Of a DNA stretch of 21,728 nucleotides, positions 12,678 through 21,345 are shown piece after piece (within the stretch, counting starts at the first letter, position 1; each line of letters starts with the position of its first letter). Made by a program: the position numbers and the translations under genes. The DNA is taken from positions 1 through 21,728 of IMG/VR virus record IMGVR_UViG_3300006104_000083. One strand, 5' to 3'. Under the pieces are notes generated by a model, which saw only the letters and a list, made by a program, of their open reading frames with translations, was not told the DNA's origin and searched no databases. The DNA is from a virus.

Positions 12678-13580
12678 ATGTTGGAGATCACTGAGACGGG
12701 CGTATACGCGTCTCTCGCGGCAGTTGTGGCCGAGGGTCGACGGTTAGCCCAGAGATGGGTCGGCAAGGGTATAACTGACGTTTGCGGCATACCACGTGGC
12801 GGTCTGTACCCAGCACTGATCGTGGCCGAGACACTGGGCGTACCAGTCACTGATCAGGTCACCGCTAACACACTGGTCGTCGACGATCTTGTTGACTCGG
12901 GTCGTACCGCCGAGTGGTGGGTCAAGAGCCATCACTTTGACGCCCTTTACCGCAAGTCACACTCACCCGCTCACATCGCACCCGAGGCCACTGAGATCGA
13001 GGGTTGGATCACGTTCGCTTGGGAGACCAACGAGACGGGACCAGAGGACGCAGTCGTACGGTTGCTTGAGTACGTGGGTGAGGATCCGACTCGAGACGGT
13101 CTGATCGACACACCCAAGCGGGTGATCAAAGCACTGACCGAGTTGACCACAGGGTACGGCCAGTCACCCGAGACGATCTTGTCGACGACCTTTGACGTTG
13201 GATCCGACGAGATGATCGTGGTCAGCAACATCGAGTTCTCGTCGATGTGTGAACACCACATGTTGCCGTTCATCGGCCACGTGACGATCGGGTACATACC
13301 TCGAGGTCGAGTCGTCGGTCTCTCAAAGTTGGCACGACTCGTCGACGTGTTTGCCAAACGACTACAGGTACAAGAGCGACTGACCCGTGAGATCGCCCAA
13401 GCCATCGAGGATCATCTCGACACGGTGGGTGTGGGTGTGATCGTTACGAGCCACCACTCGTGTATGGGTCTGAGGGGCGTCAAGAAGCCATCGGCCAAGA
13501 TGACGACCTCATCGCTACTCGGTGTGTTTCGGTCTGACCCCGTCGTGAGATCAGAGTTTCTCGCTCACCACGATCACTAG
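12678..13580 (+). CDS. folE: Phosphoribosyltransferase-GTP cyclohydrolase I fusion
   Basis: 300 residues. Residues 1-115 look like a type I phosphoribosyltransferase: VCGIPRGGLYPALIVAE and the PRPP loop LVVDDLVDSGRT at 66-77. Residues about 120-300 are FolE (GTP cyclohydrolase I): GEDPTRDGLIDTPKRV at 134-149, EFSSMCEHHMLPFIGH, zinc ligands C191, H194 and C262 (HHSCMGLRGV). FolE makes dihydroneopterin triphosphate from GTP, the first step toward CDG. The N-terminal domain may recycle a purine base to its nucleotide. It starts one base after queE; GAGAGGA lies upstream. The modification operon ends here. Confidence 0.9.
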   Translation: MLEITETGVYASLAAVVAEGRRLAQRWVGKGITDVCGIPRGGLYPALIVAETLGVPVTDQVTANTLVVDDLVDSGRTAEWWVKSHHFDALYRKSHSPAHIAPEATEIEGWITFAWETNETGPEDAVVRLLEYVGEDPTRDGLIDTPKRVIKALTELTTGYGQSPETILSTTFDVGSDEMIVVSNIEFSSMCEHHMLPFIGHVTIGYIPRGRVVGLSKLARLVDVFAKRLQVQERLTREIAQAIEDHLDTVGVGVIVTSHHSCMGLRGVKKPSAKMTTSSLLGVFRSDPVVRSEFLAHHDH

Positions 13581-13593
13581 ATACGCTAGACAC

Positions 13594-14073
13594 ATGGGCA
13601 ATAGAAACAACACACCGACCCCAGAGTTGATCGACAAAGAGCGACGGGTACTCGAGTTGCGTCGTGCTGGTGTGACCTACGAGGAGATCGCCAACCTCAC
13701 TGGGTACGCCACCGCTCAAGGTGCCTACCTCGCCTACAACCGAGCCCTCAAGAGAACGCTCGTTGACGCTGGTGCCCAAGAAGCCCGAGAGATGGAACTC
13801 GACCGACTCGACAAACTACAACGATCATGCTGGGCTCGAGCCCTCAACGGTGACGACAAGGCAGTCGACCGAGTGTTGCGGATCATGGAACATCGTGCCC
13901 GCTACCTCGGTTTGTACGCCCCGACAAAGGTACAGATGGAGACGGTGGTCTATGACGCAGGAACGATCGAAGGAGAAGTCGCCCGACTCAGACTCCTACT
14001 TGAGCAACCTAGCGGCGAGCAGGGTGTTCTGGACGGATCATCAAGCGAGACCGGAACAGATACCGAGTCTTGA
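13594..14073 (+). CDS. Terminase small subunit
   Basis: 159 residues. An N-terminal helix-turn-helix (RRVLELRRAGVTYEEIANLTGY, in two runs) is followed by a long helical section (EMELDRLDKLQRSCWARA, DKAVDRVLRIMEHRARYLGL) with the 'RYLGLYAP' end common to phage small terminases. It would recognise the packaging site and regulate the large subunit. The gene overlaps the large terminase by 122 bases in another frame, so its disordered serine/glutamate-rich tail is dual-coding. No clear ribosome site precedes ATG 13594. Confidence 0.8.
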   Translation: MGNRNNTPTPELIDKERRVLELRRAGVTYEEIANLTGYATAQGAYLAYNRALKRTLVDAGAQEAREMELDRLDKLQRSCWARALNGDDKAVDRVLRIMEHRARYLGLYAPTKVQMETVVYDAGTIEGEVARLRLLLEQPSGEQGVLDGSSSETGTDTES

Positions 14074-15316
14074 CGACTGGGGCGTGTGGTTGTACCTCGC
14101 TGGTCGAGGTGCTGGTAAGACCCGTACCGCCGCAGAGTGGGTGGCGTGGCAAGCGATCACACAGGCCGGTACCCGATGGGCGGTAGTGGCCGCGACCTTT
14201 GGTGACGTACGTGACACGTGTGCCGAGGGTGAGTCAGGTCTGATCACCGTCTTGCGTCGGTACAACGTACTCAAGCACTACAACCGCTCGATGGGTGAGA
14301 TCCGTCTCGACAACGGGTCACTGATCAAGTTGTTCTCAGCCGACGAGCCAGACCGACTACGTGGTCCACAGTTTCACGGTGCTTGGTGTGACGAGTTAGC
14401 CGCGTGGCGGTACACCGACACCTACGACCAACTCCAGTTCACCTTGCGTCTCGGTACCAAGCCACAAACGATCATTACAACCACACCACGACCGACCAAG
14501 ATCATCAAGGACTTGGTGGCCGAGTCAGGATCAGGTCGAGTCAGGGTGATCAGAGGATCGACCTTTGACAACGCCAAGAACTTGGCACCCGCCGCTCTCG
14601 CTCAGTTGCGCCAACGGTACGAGGGCACACGACTGGGTCGACAAGAACTCGAGGCCGAGATCCTTGACGACGTACCGGGAGCGTTGTGGACACTCAAGAT
14701 GGTTGAGGAGTGTCGGGTCACTGACGTACCTGACATGACTCGAGTCGTCGTGGCCATCGACCCCGCCGCAACCTCAAACGAGAACAGTGACGAGACGGGG
14801 ATCATCGTCGTGGGTCGTGGTGTCGACAACCGAGGCTACGTACTCGGTGACTACTCATGTCGTTTGTCACCTGCTGGGTGGGCACGTCGAGCGATCGAGG
14901 CCTTTGATCAACACCAAGCGTCACGGATCGTTGGTGAGACCAACATGGGTGGCGACATGATCGAGACGATCATCAAGCAGATCAGACCGACGATCCCTTA
15001 TCGAGGTGTCGTGGCCAAGCGAGGCAAGTTGCTACGAGCAGAGCCAGTGTCGGCGTTGTACGAGCAGGGTCGGATCAGTCATCACGGGATCTACGCCGAA
15101 CTCGAGACCCAGATGACGACATGGGTCGCTGGTGAGTCAGACTTCTCACCCGACCGACTCGACGCTCTCGTACACGGGATCACATCACTCAACATCGGGT
15201 CTGAGGGTGGTGCCGACCGTTACTTTGCGGCCATCGCCCCGAGGTGTCCGTACTGTGACATGCCCAACCCAGCCGAGGCGACGATCTGCGCGTCGTGTGT
15301 ACGGTCGCTACAATGA
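13952..15316 (+). CDS. Terminase large subunit with C-terminal zinc ribbon
   Basis: 454 residues. ATPase: Walker A GRGAGKT at 51-57, Walker B-like GAWCDELAAW. RNase H-like nuclease: VVVAIDPAATS, IVGETNMGGDM and DFSPDRLDALVHGIT supply the acidic residues. It powers DNA into the prohead and cuts it. The last 23 residues add CPYC...CASC (C432, C435, C446, C449), a zinc ribbon that is not part of the usual core. ATG 13952 has GGAG about 10 bases upstream; a start further upstream in frame would lie deep within the small terminase. Confidence 0.93.
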   Translation: MTQERSKEKSPDSDSYLSNLAASRVFWTDHQARPEQIPSLDDWGVWLYLAGRGAGKTRTAAEWVAWQAITQAGTRWAVVAATFGDVRDTCAEGESGLITVLRRYNVLKHYNRSMGEIRLDNGSLIKLFSADEPDRLRGPQFHGAWCDELAAWRYTDTYDQLQFTLRLGTKPQTIITTTPRPTKIIKDLVAESGSGRVRVIRGSTFDNAKNLAPAALAQLRQRYEGTRLGRQELEAEILDDVPGALWTLKMVEECRVTDVPDMTRVVVAIDPAATSNENSDETGIIVVGRGVDNRGYVLGDYSCRLSPAGWARRAIEAFDQHQASRIVGETNMGGDMIETIIKQIRPTIPYRGVVAKRGKLLRAEPVSALYEQGRISHHGIYAELETQMTTWVAGESDFSPDRLDALVHGITSLNIGSEGGADRYFAAIAPRCPYCDMPNPAEATICASCVRSLQ

Positions 15317-15338
15317 ACGAGACCCCACTAGGAGTGTG

Positions 15339-18155
15339 ATGGCACTGTTCAACCGTAAGAGCAAACAAGACGCCCTAGTCGAGCGACTGGTCGACGCGAT
15401 CACCAAAGCCAACAACATGGCCATGACACCGCTCGCCAACTCAGGGTACGTATCGGCCACAGTCGCCAACCCGTCACCCGTCGACGCTAGTGGTGTCGGT
15501 GGTCAGGGTCTGCTCTCGACAACCGCTCAGGCAAACCCACTGCCACGACCAGCAACGTCGTTTGGATCCCAACTCGGTCCTGCGGCACCGTTCTTACCCT
15601 CGCCACTCGACCCCGTCTTTGACGACTCGGGTCGTGCCCTACCTCGACTGTGGGAGTTCCCAGTCGCATGGAACCTCGACCTCAACCAGCGTACGACGCC
15701 GTGGACGGTGCTTCGGTCGATGGCCGATCAGATCGACATCATTCACCGAGCGGTCGAGATCAAGATCGCAGAGATCACCAAGATGGGCTGGTCGTTTGAG
15801 ATCGAGGACGCGACGATCACGTCGATCATGGCCGACCAGAACGTCAGTCACGCTAAGGCCGCCAAGATCGCTCGAGACAAGTACGCCAAGCAGATCGACG
15901 ACCTACGTAAGTTCTGGGAGAACCCGTACCCACAACTCGGTCGCACGTTTACCGAGTGGATGACCGAGTTCTTGTGGCAACACATGGTCTTTGATGGCAC
16001 ACCCGTGTACGCCCGTTACAACCTCGGCAAAGAGGTCATCGGCTTTGAGATCATCGACTCACCGACGATCAAGGTCTTGCTCGACAACCGAGGTGCTGTA
16101 CCATCACCACCATCACCGGCATACCAGCAGATCCTGTGGGGATTCCCTCGAGGTGAATACCAGTGGACACCCGAGTCTGACGGTGAGTTCTACAACGCCC
16201 CCGGCAGGAGCAACGAGTACCTGCGCGACCAGTTGGCCTACTTTGTGCGCAACCGCCGTACGTGGTCACCCTACGGTTTCAGTGCCGTTGAGGAAGCAGT
16301 ACCCGCCGCGACCCTGTACCTCGACCGTCAGCAGTGGATGAAGTCAGAGTATCGAGACGGGTCGATGCCGATGGCGTTCTTTGAGACTGACTCAGAGGAG
16401 ATGGATCCAACCCACCTCGCCGCCTTTGAGCGAGTGTTCAACGATCGTCTCGTCGGGTCGACGGTTGAGCGTCACCGCATGAAGGTGTTGCCCCGAGGGT
16501 TCAAACCCGTGTTCGCCCCAGCGATCGAGAGCCAATACAAGAACGAATACGACGAATACATCATCTTGCGTATCGCCACGATCTTTGGTGTGGCACCGTC
16601 AGCGATGGGTGTGGTTCCCCGCTCGGGTCTCGGTGGTAAGGGTGAACATCAGGGTGAGGCACAGGCCGCCCTGACCACGTCACAGAAGCCGCTTGAGGCG
16701 TTCCTCATCGAGACCATCAACACGTTGTCACGTCGGTTTCTCAACTCAGACAAGAACATCACATTCTCGTTTGACGACGACGACTCAGATGTCAACCAGA
16801 TGGCACAACGGGCGACCGCTTACCAGACCGCTCTACAGTCGGGTCAGATGACGATCAATGACGTACGTGGTGAACTCAACATGCCGTTGTACGACATCGA
16901 GGAAGCAGACGAGCCGTTGATCTTGGCCGGTAACACGCTCCAGTTCTTGACGGGTCTACTCGACAACCAACGACAAGCGATGGCAAACAACACGAAAGGA
17001 TCAGACGATGGCGATCAAGTGGATGGTGGGACCAGTGGTGGCCGACTCACCGAAGGCGACCCACAAGAAGGGTCTCAAGAAGGGTCGACGACCCAGCCTC
17101 AAGTCAAGCCGACGCAAACTGAGGTAGAGCCCACCGAGGCCAAGTCACTCATGGCCGACGAGATCCGTGACTTTGCTCGGTTCGTCAAGTCGCGTCACAA
17201 GCGTGGTAACTGGCGACCCTTTGACTTCTCAACCGTCACCGAGTCTGTGGCCGAGATCCTCAACGAGAGGGCTTACTTCATCGTCAAGGGTGTCGCCCCC
17301 ATGCCCGAGATCTTGACCACGTGGGTCACTGAGATCATCGAAGGGCAGATAACCGATAACCCTTTATCACGACCGATCGCTGGTCTGACTACTAAGCGAT
17401 CGCTCGACGACCAAGTCGGTCTGACCCACAAGAAGCAGATCGAGGATCACTACCTCACCCAGATCATCGACGCCATGAGTCAGTCGATCTCAGGTGTCGA
17501 CGAGGCCATCAGTCAGGTGATGACGATGATGGGTCAGAAAGCGGCCACCGATCCCTTGACCCTCGTCAAGAGCATCGTCAAGTGGGACGCGACACCACTG
17601 AGAAAGGTGTTGACCAACGTCTATCGTGAGGCGGGCTACGTCGGCACAGCGATGGCGGTCAAAGACATGGGCAACAACGCATCGCTCTCGTACCCACTGG
17701 CAGAGGCGGCGGCCACGATCGACTGGTCGACATGGTCACCGGGATCACCAGTCGCCGCAGACTTGTTGTCGGGTGGTGGTCTACAGGCGACCCTCGACCA
17801 ACTGGGGATCACCATCGCGGGCATCGGTGACACTCGGATCACACGGGTCGGCAACATCATCGGTGCTGGTGTCTCACAGGGTCTGCCCGCAAAGACGATC
17901 GCTCGTAACATCGCCTCGATGGTCAGTGATCCCTCGAGTGCTTACGTCGTGGCAGTCACCGAGACCAACCGAGCGTACTGTCAAGCGTCGGTCGATCAGT
18001 ACGCCGCAACTGGTCTCACCGAGTTTGAGTGGATCGCATACGACACGGCATGCGCCGAGTGTGCCACACTTGAGGGCAACCACCCGATCGGTGACCCAGT
18101 ACCACCACAACACCCGAGTTGCCGTTGTACGGTCGCGGCAGTAATCTCAAACTAA
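15339..18155 (+). CDS. Portal protein fused to MuF-type head protein
   Basis: 938 residues. Roughly 1-560 is a portal: LWEFPVAWNLDLNQRT, MADQIDIIHRAVEIK, FLWQHMVFDGTPVYARY, NRRTWSPYGFSAVEEA and the IFGVAPSAMGVV segment. A Gly/Gln/Thr-rich linker (about 560-610) leads to a helical MuF domain ending in WIAYDTACAECATLEG and PPQHPSCRCT, the cysteine-histidine terminus of MuF proteins. ATG 15339 has AGGAG five bases upstream. The portal forms the dodecameric DNA gate at one capsid vertex; MuF domains are packaged or assist head assembly. Such fusions are known in actinophages. Confidence 0.9.
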   Translation: MALFNRKSKQDALVERLVDAITKANNMAMTPLANSGYVSATVANPSPVDASGVGGQGLLSTTAQANPLPRPATSFGSQLGPAAPFLPSPLDPVFDDSGRALPRLWEFPVAWNLDLNQRTTPWTVLRSMADQIDIIHRAVEIKIAEITKMGWSFEIEDATITSIMADQNVSHAKAAKIARDKYAKQIDDLRKFWENPYPQLGRTFTEWMTEFLWQHMVFDGTPVYARYNLGKEVIGFEIIDSPTIKVLLDNRGAVPSPPSPAYQQILWGFPRGEYQWTPESDGEFYNAPGRSNEYLRDQLAYFVRNRRTWSPYGFSAVEEAVPAATLYLDRQQWMKSEYRDGSMPMAFFETDSEEMDPTHLAAFERVFNDRLVGSTVERHRMKVLPRGFKPVFAPAIESQYKNEYDEYIILRIATIFGVAPSAMGVVPRSGLGGKGEHQGEAQAALTTSQKPLEAFLIETINTLSRRFLNSDKNITFSFDDDDSDVNQMAQRATAYQTALQSGQMTINDVRGELNMPLYDIEEADEPLILAGNTLQFLTGLLDNQRQAMANNTKGSDDGDQVDGGTSGGRLTEGDPQEGSQEGSTTQPQVKPTQTEVEPTEAKSLMADEIRDFARFVKSRHKRGNWRPFDFSTVTESVAEILNERAYFIVKGVAPMPEILTTWVTEIIEGQITDNPLSRPIAGLTTKRSLDDQVGLTHKKQIEDHYLTQIIDAMSQSISGVDEAISQVMTMMGQKAATDPLTLVKSIVKWDATPLRKVLTNVYREAGYVGTAMAVKDMGNNASLSYPLAEAAATIDWSTWSPGSPVAADLLSGGGLQATLDQLGITIAGIGDTRITRVGNIIGAGVSQGLPAKTIARNIASMVSDPSSAYVVAVTETNRAYCQASVDQYAATGLTEFEWIAYDTACAECATLEGNHPIGDPVPPQHPSCRCTVAAVISN

Positions 18156-18172
18156 GAACACAGGAGATCAAC

Positions 18173-19624
18173 ATGAGTGACATCACGTACGTCGGCTTCG
18201 GCGACTTGACCTACAAGAGCGCACCCGATGGATCGTTGATCGTCTACGGCAAGGCCACAGGACCCGACCTCGACCTCGACCAGCAGATCTGTGACCCCGA
18301 GTGGCTCAAGACTGCCATGCCTCAGTGGATGGCCACTGGTGCCAACGTACGAGAGATGCACCAGTCGATCGCCGCAGGTGTTGGTCTCGAGTTGTCGGCC
18401 ACTGGTGACGACTGGTTCCTCAAGTCTGAGGTCGTCGACGACAACACCAAGAAGAAGATCGAAAAGGGTGTCCTCAAGGGCTACTCGATCGGTATCAAGG
18501 GTGCCCGTATCGTCAAGTCTGACGACGCCCCAAACGGTCGGATCGTCTCGGGTCAGATCGTAGAAGTCTCACTGGTCGACCGTCCAGCAAACCCTACGGC
18601 CACCGTCGAGATCGCCAAGTCGGTTGACGGTGGTGACCTCGAGATCGTCAAGGGCGTCGGCGGTATCGACCTACAACCACTGATCCCCGACACCCAGCAG
18701 GGTCACGCCGAGGTCGCCGCGATCATTCCTCAGATGAACGTCATCGACGTACATGCTCTGCCAAACGACAGCGACGAGGCGTACCCGTCGTCAGAGGTGT
18801 GCCCGAAGTGTAACGGTCTCGGTGTCACCGTCGACGACAACCAGTCGTGTTCTTACTGTGGTGGATCGGGCAAGTTTCCCGCCGAGGGTGAAGCCCACAC
18901 CGATGCCGACATGCCCTACACGCGCACTCGGATCGGTGACAAGGCCATCACCTCAGACCTGCTCAAGACGATCTCGGGTGACCTCACCAAGATGGCTCAC
19001 GACCCAGCAGACCTCAACGCCGTACGTCAGTCACTGATCAACTTGATCAAGCAGGAACTCGACGAGATGGCAACGGGCAACGAGAACGAGACCGACGACG
19101 TGGCCGAGTTGTTGTCGGCACTGTGTACGTTCTTGTGCTGGTGGAACGACGAGGCCAACGAGTCGACCAACGAGACCACACCACCCTTCGCAAACAGCGT
19201 TGACAACTTAGGAGACGACACCATGAGTTACATCGGACTCGGCGTATCTGCCGACCTGATCAAGAGCGCATCAGCACCCGACGCGACCGACGAGGTCAAG
19301 GGTGAGTTGCGTACAGAGATCGTCAAGGCTCTCGGCCTTGAAGAAGTCATCACCACAAAGGCAGAGTTGAGCAAGGCAACAGAGGAGATCGCTCTCCTAA
19401 AGGCCGCACTCAACGAAGTGAGGGAGATGGCAACGCCCGGAGGTCCCGCCCTTCGAGCAACCAACGGTCAGGCGAACAAAGCCGCCGACGCCGAACGTTT
19501 ACAGTCAGAGGCAGGTCGGTTCCGCCGACTCGCAGAGTCTGTGTACGACCCCACCATGAAGTCTGGTTACTTGGACAAGGCTCTCGCTCTCGAGGCCGAC
19601 GCCAAAGCCATACTCCGTAACTAA
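18173..19624 (+). CDS. Prohead protease with zinc motif and scaffold-like C-terminus
   Basis: 483 residues. The first ~145 are an XkdF/HK97-type prohead serine protease: GKATGPDLDLDQQ, EMHQS with H63, KGYSIGIKG with S105 and IVEVSLVDRPANP with E131. Residues 210-233 carry two DnaJ-style motifs, CPKCNGLG and CSYCGGSG, which should bind zinc. From about 350 a separate helical region follows with a coiled-coil (KAELSKATEEIALLKAAL), like a scaffold. AGGAG precedes ATG 18173. It lies between portal and capsid, as expected, and should trim the capsid and scaffold during maturation. Confidence 0.85.
   Translation: MSDITYVGFGDLTYKSAPDGSLIVYGKATGPDLDLDQQICDPEWLKTAMPQWMATGANVREMHQSIAAGVGLELSATGDDWFLKSEVVDDNTKKKIEKGVLKGYSIGIKGARIVKSDDAPNGRIVSGQIVEVSLVDRPANPTATVEIAKSVDGGDLEIVKGVGGIDLQPLIPDTQQGHAEVAAIIPQMNVIDVHALPNDSDEAYPSSEVCPKCNGLGVTVDDNQSCSYCGGSGKFPAEGEAHTDADMPYTRTRIGDKAITSDLLKTISGDLTKMAHDPADLNAVRQSLINLIKQELDEMATGNENETDDVAELLSALCTFLCWWNDEANESTNETTPPFANSVDNLGDDTMSYIGLGVSADLIKSASAPDATDEVKGELRTEIVKALGLEEVITTKAELSKATEEIALLKAALNEVREMATPGGPALRATNGQANKAADAERLQSEAGRFRRLAESVYDPTMKSGYLDKALALEADAKAILRN
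19223..19624 (+). CDS. Probable nested scaffold protein (internal start in protease gene)
   Basis: In frame with the protease gene, ATG 19223 (residue 351) is preceded by TTAGGAGACGACACC, an AGGAG site eight bases upstream that coding alone does not require. It would yield 133 residues beginning MSYIGLGVSADLIKSA, with the coiled-coil (AELSKATEEIALLKAALNEV) and a helical end. The region before it is low-complexity (NESTNETTPPFANSVDN), a natural domain boundary. Lambda makes its scaffold Nu3 by an internal start in the C protease gene in the same way. The evidence is indirect. Confidence 0.6.
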   Translation: MSYIGLGVSADLIKSASAPDATDEVKGELRTEIVKALGLEEVITTKAELSKATEEIALLKAALNEVREMATPGGPALRATNGQANKAADAERLQSEAGRFRRLAESVYDPTMKSGYLDKALALEADAKAILRN

Positions 19625-19653
19625 CCAACCAACCCTCACAGAAAGATAACAAC

Positions 19654-21309
19654 ATGGCTCTCACAGCCCCCGCCATTGACGAACTGTTTGGTGGTCTGCC
19701 CGCCGAACAGCGTCTCGACCGTTTCGAGGCGTACAAGTCAGCACTCAGCCTTTGCCACAAGCGCACCCAGTCCGGTGGTGTGATCTGGAACGGCAGTCAG
19801 GTAGTCAAGAACACGACCGTTGCCGACCGCATCGGTGAAGTCAAGGATCTGGTCACTAAGGGCATGAGCCCTGAGCAGGTTGCCGACATCGCCACTGCCC
19901 TCGACCGCGTACAGGACATCAGCAAGGCTGGTTCTGAGTGGACGTTGACTAATCCGTTGAACAACAGTTCTTCCGGTGTCACTGGTCTCGTTCCCTACGA
20001 CCTCGAACCCGCACTCGCGATGCTCGTACCTCGCTCGTTCATCTTGCGCAACTCAACGTCGCGTATCGGTGGCATTGGTCAGGCATACGAGTTCCGTCGG
20101 ATCCTCGGTGTGACCAACTCCAACACTGGTGGCGTTGCCAACATGTCGACCTTCTTTAGCGGTACGTCGGTACAGGACACCTTTGGTGCCGTTACCCTCA
20201 ACCGCCCAAAGAAGATCTCGTACGCCGCAGACAAGATCGTGTTGAGCCACGTGAATCAGGGTGTGTCCGACCAAGTCGACCTGACCGCCCAGTTCGCGGG
20301 CCAAGGGTACACGGACCTGCGCCAACTTTCACACACTGCTTTGATCTGGGCTCACATGCTGGGCGAAGAGCGCAACATGCTCAACGGCTCGGCATCGGTC
20401 TTGCCCATCACGGGTCTGTCGGCCAGTGCCGCCGCCGCCTCGATCACTGGATCGGGTCTGCCAGCAGGTGCTACGTCGGGCATCATCGTGACCTTCTCGT
20501 CACCTGCCGGTGAGTCTCAGGGCATCTCGGTGTCCTCGACCCCGACGTTGACTGCTGGTCAGGGTCTGACCTTGACGATCACGGGTACGGTTCCAACTCG
20601 CGCCATCGCCACCAACGTGTACGTCGTCTCGGGCGGTGCCTACTACAAGGGCACGACCGTTCGTGTCGACGGTACGTCACCCACGACCTTCACCTCGATC
20701 ACGTCAGCCGTTTACAACGCTGTGTCAACCAGTGCCGACAACGGCTCGGGTAACTCACAGGGTTACGACGGTTTCGTCTCGACCTTCACTGGTGCCAACT
20801 CGGGTTACACCAAGTCGCTCAACGGTTCGTTGTCGACCTCGATCCCGGGTGACGAGTTCCAGAGCCTGTTCTACAGTCTCTACACCTCAGTCATCGCAGA
20901 CCCTGACTACATCTTGACCACCGCGTCGATCCGTAAGTCACTGGCCGCCGCGATCCAGCAACAGCAGTCAGGTGCCAACACTGGTTACCGTCTCAACTAC
21001 CAGACTGGTGCCGATGGCATCACGATCGGTTCCGTTGTCACGGCGATCCAGAACGAGTCGACCGGCAAGATGGTCGACGTTGTCCCTCACCCTTACATGC
21101 CAGCAGGTGTGGCTCTCGTCCACTCAAAGACGTTGCCCTTCCCTGACTCGGGTGTGTCTGAGACCGTTCAGGCCGTCAACGTACAGGACCTCACGATCCT
21201 CGAGTGGCCACAGGTTCAGTTGAGTTGGGACTCAAGCACCTTCCAGTACGGCACCCTCGCGTTCCGTGCGCCAGCATGGTCAGGTGCCATCACCAACATC
21301 GTCTCGTAA
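19654..21309 (+). CDS. Major capsid protein (HK97 fold) with inserted domain
   Basis: 551 residues, long for an HK97-type capsid. The N-terminal helical part, GLVPYDLEPALAMLVPRSF, FRRILGVTNS and the C-terminal PHPYMPAGVALVHSKTLPFP and VQAVNVQDLTILEWPQVQLS are capsid-like. Residues about 249-360 form a Gly/Ser/Thr-rich beta domain (GLPAGATSGIIVTFSSP, TLTAGQGLTLTITGTVP, TNVYVVSGGAYY) that looks like an Ig-type surface domain placed in the E-loop to A-domain region or beyond. Codons are more C-ending than elsewhere, as for a highly expressed gene. It follows the protease/scaffold and precedes a strong terminator. Confidence 0.87.
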   Translation: MALTAPAIDELFGGLPAEQRLDRFEAYKSALSLCHKRTQSGGVIWNGSQVVKNTTVADRIGEVKDLVTKGMSPEQVADIATALDRVQDISKAGSEWTLTNPLNNSSSGVTGLVPYDLEPALAMLVPRSFILRNSTSRIGGIGQAYEFRRILGVTNSNTGGVANMSTFFSGTSVQDTFGAVTLNRPKKISYAADKIVLSHVNQGVSDQVDLTAQFAGQGYTDLRQLSHTALIWAHMLGEERNMLNGSASVLPITGLSASAAAASITGSGLPAGATSGIIVTFSSPAGESQGISVSSTPTLTAGQGLTLTITGTVPTRAIATNVYVVSGGAYYKGTTVRVDGTSPTTFTSITSAVYNAVSTSADNGSGNSQGYDGFVSTFTGANSGYTKSLNGSLSTSIPGDEFQSLFYSLYTSVIADPDYILTTASIRKSLAAAIQQQQSGANTGYRLNYQTGADGITIGSVVTAIQNESTGKMVDVVPHPYMPAGVALVHSKTLPFPDSGVSETVQAVNVQDLTILEWPQVQLSWDSSTFQYGTLAFRAPAWSGAITNIVS

Positions 21310-21323
21310 TAAGACGACACCAG

Positions 21324-21340
21324 TCGCTACTATGTAGCGA
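21324..21340 (+). repeat. Small perfect hairpin after capsid gene
   Basis: TCGCTAC (21324-21330) and GTAGCGA (21334-21340) pair perfectly over 7 bases around a TAT loop. It lies just downstream of the capsid stop and just before the large terminator. It may protect the mRNA 3' end or act as part of a tandem terminator. Confidence 0.6.
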
Positions 21341-21345
21341 GGCAT

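Noticed and set aside
12971-13405. Long open frame on the - strand (144 codons)
   Set aside because: It is antisense to the well-supported FolE domain and has no recognisable protein features.
13577-13594. Leaderless promoter for the small terminase (TACGCT close to the ATG)
   Set aside because: No convincing -35 element, and the stretch is part of the folE end; evidence is too weak to list.
15313-15339. Eight-codon leader frame between large terminase and portal
   Set aside because: The frame overlaps the portal ATG, but it is too short to judge and lacks its own ribosome site.
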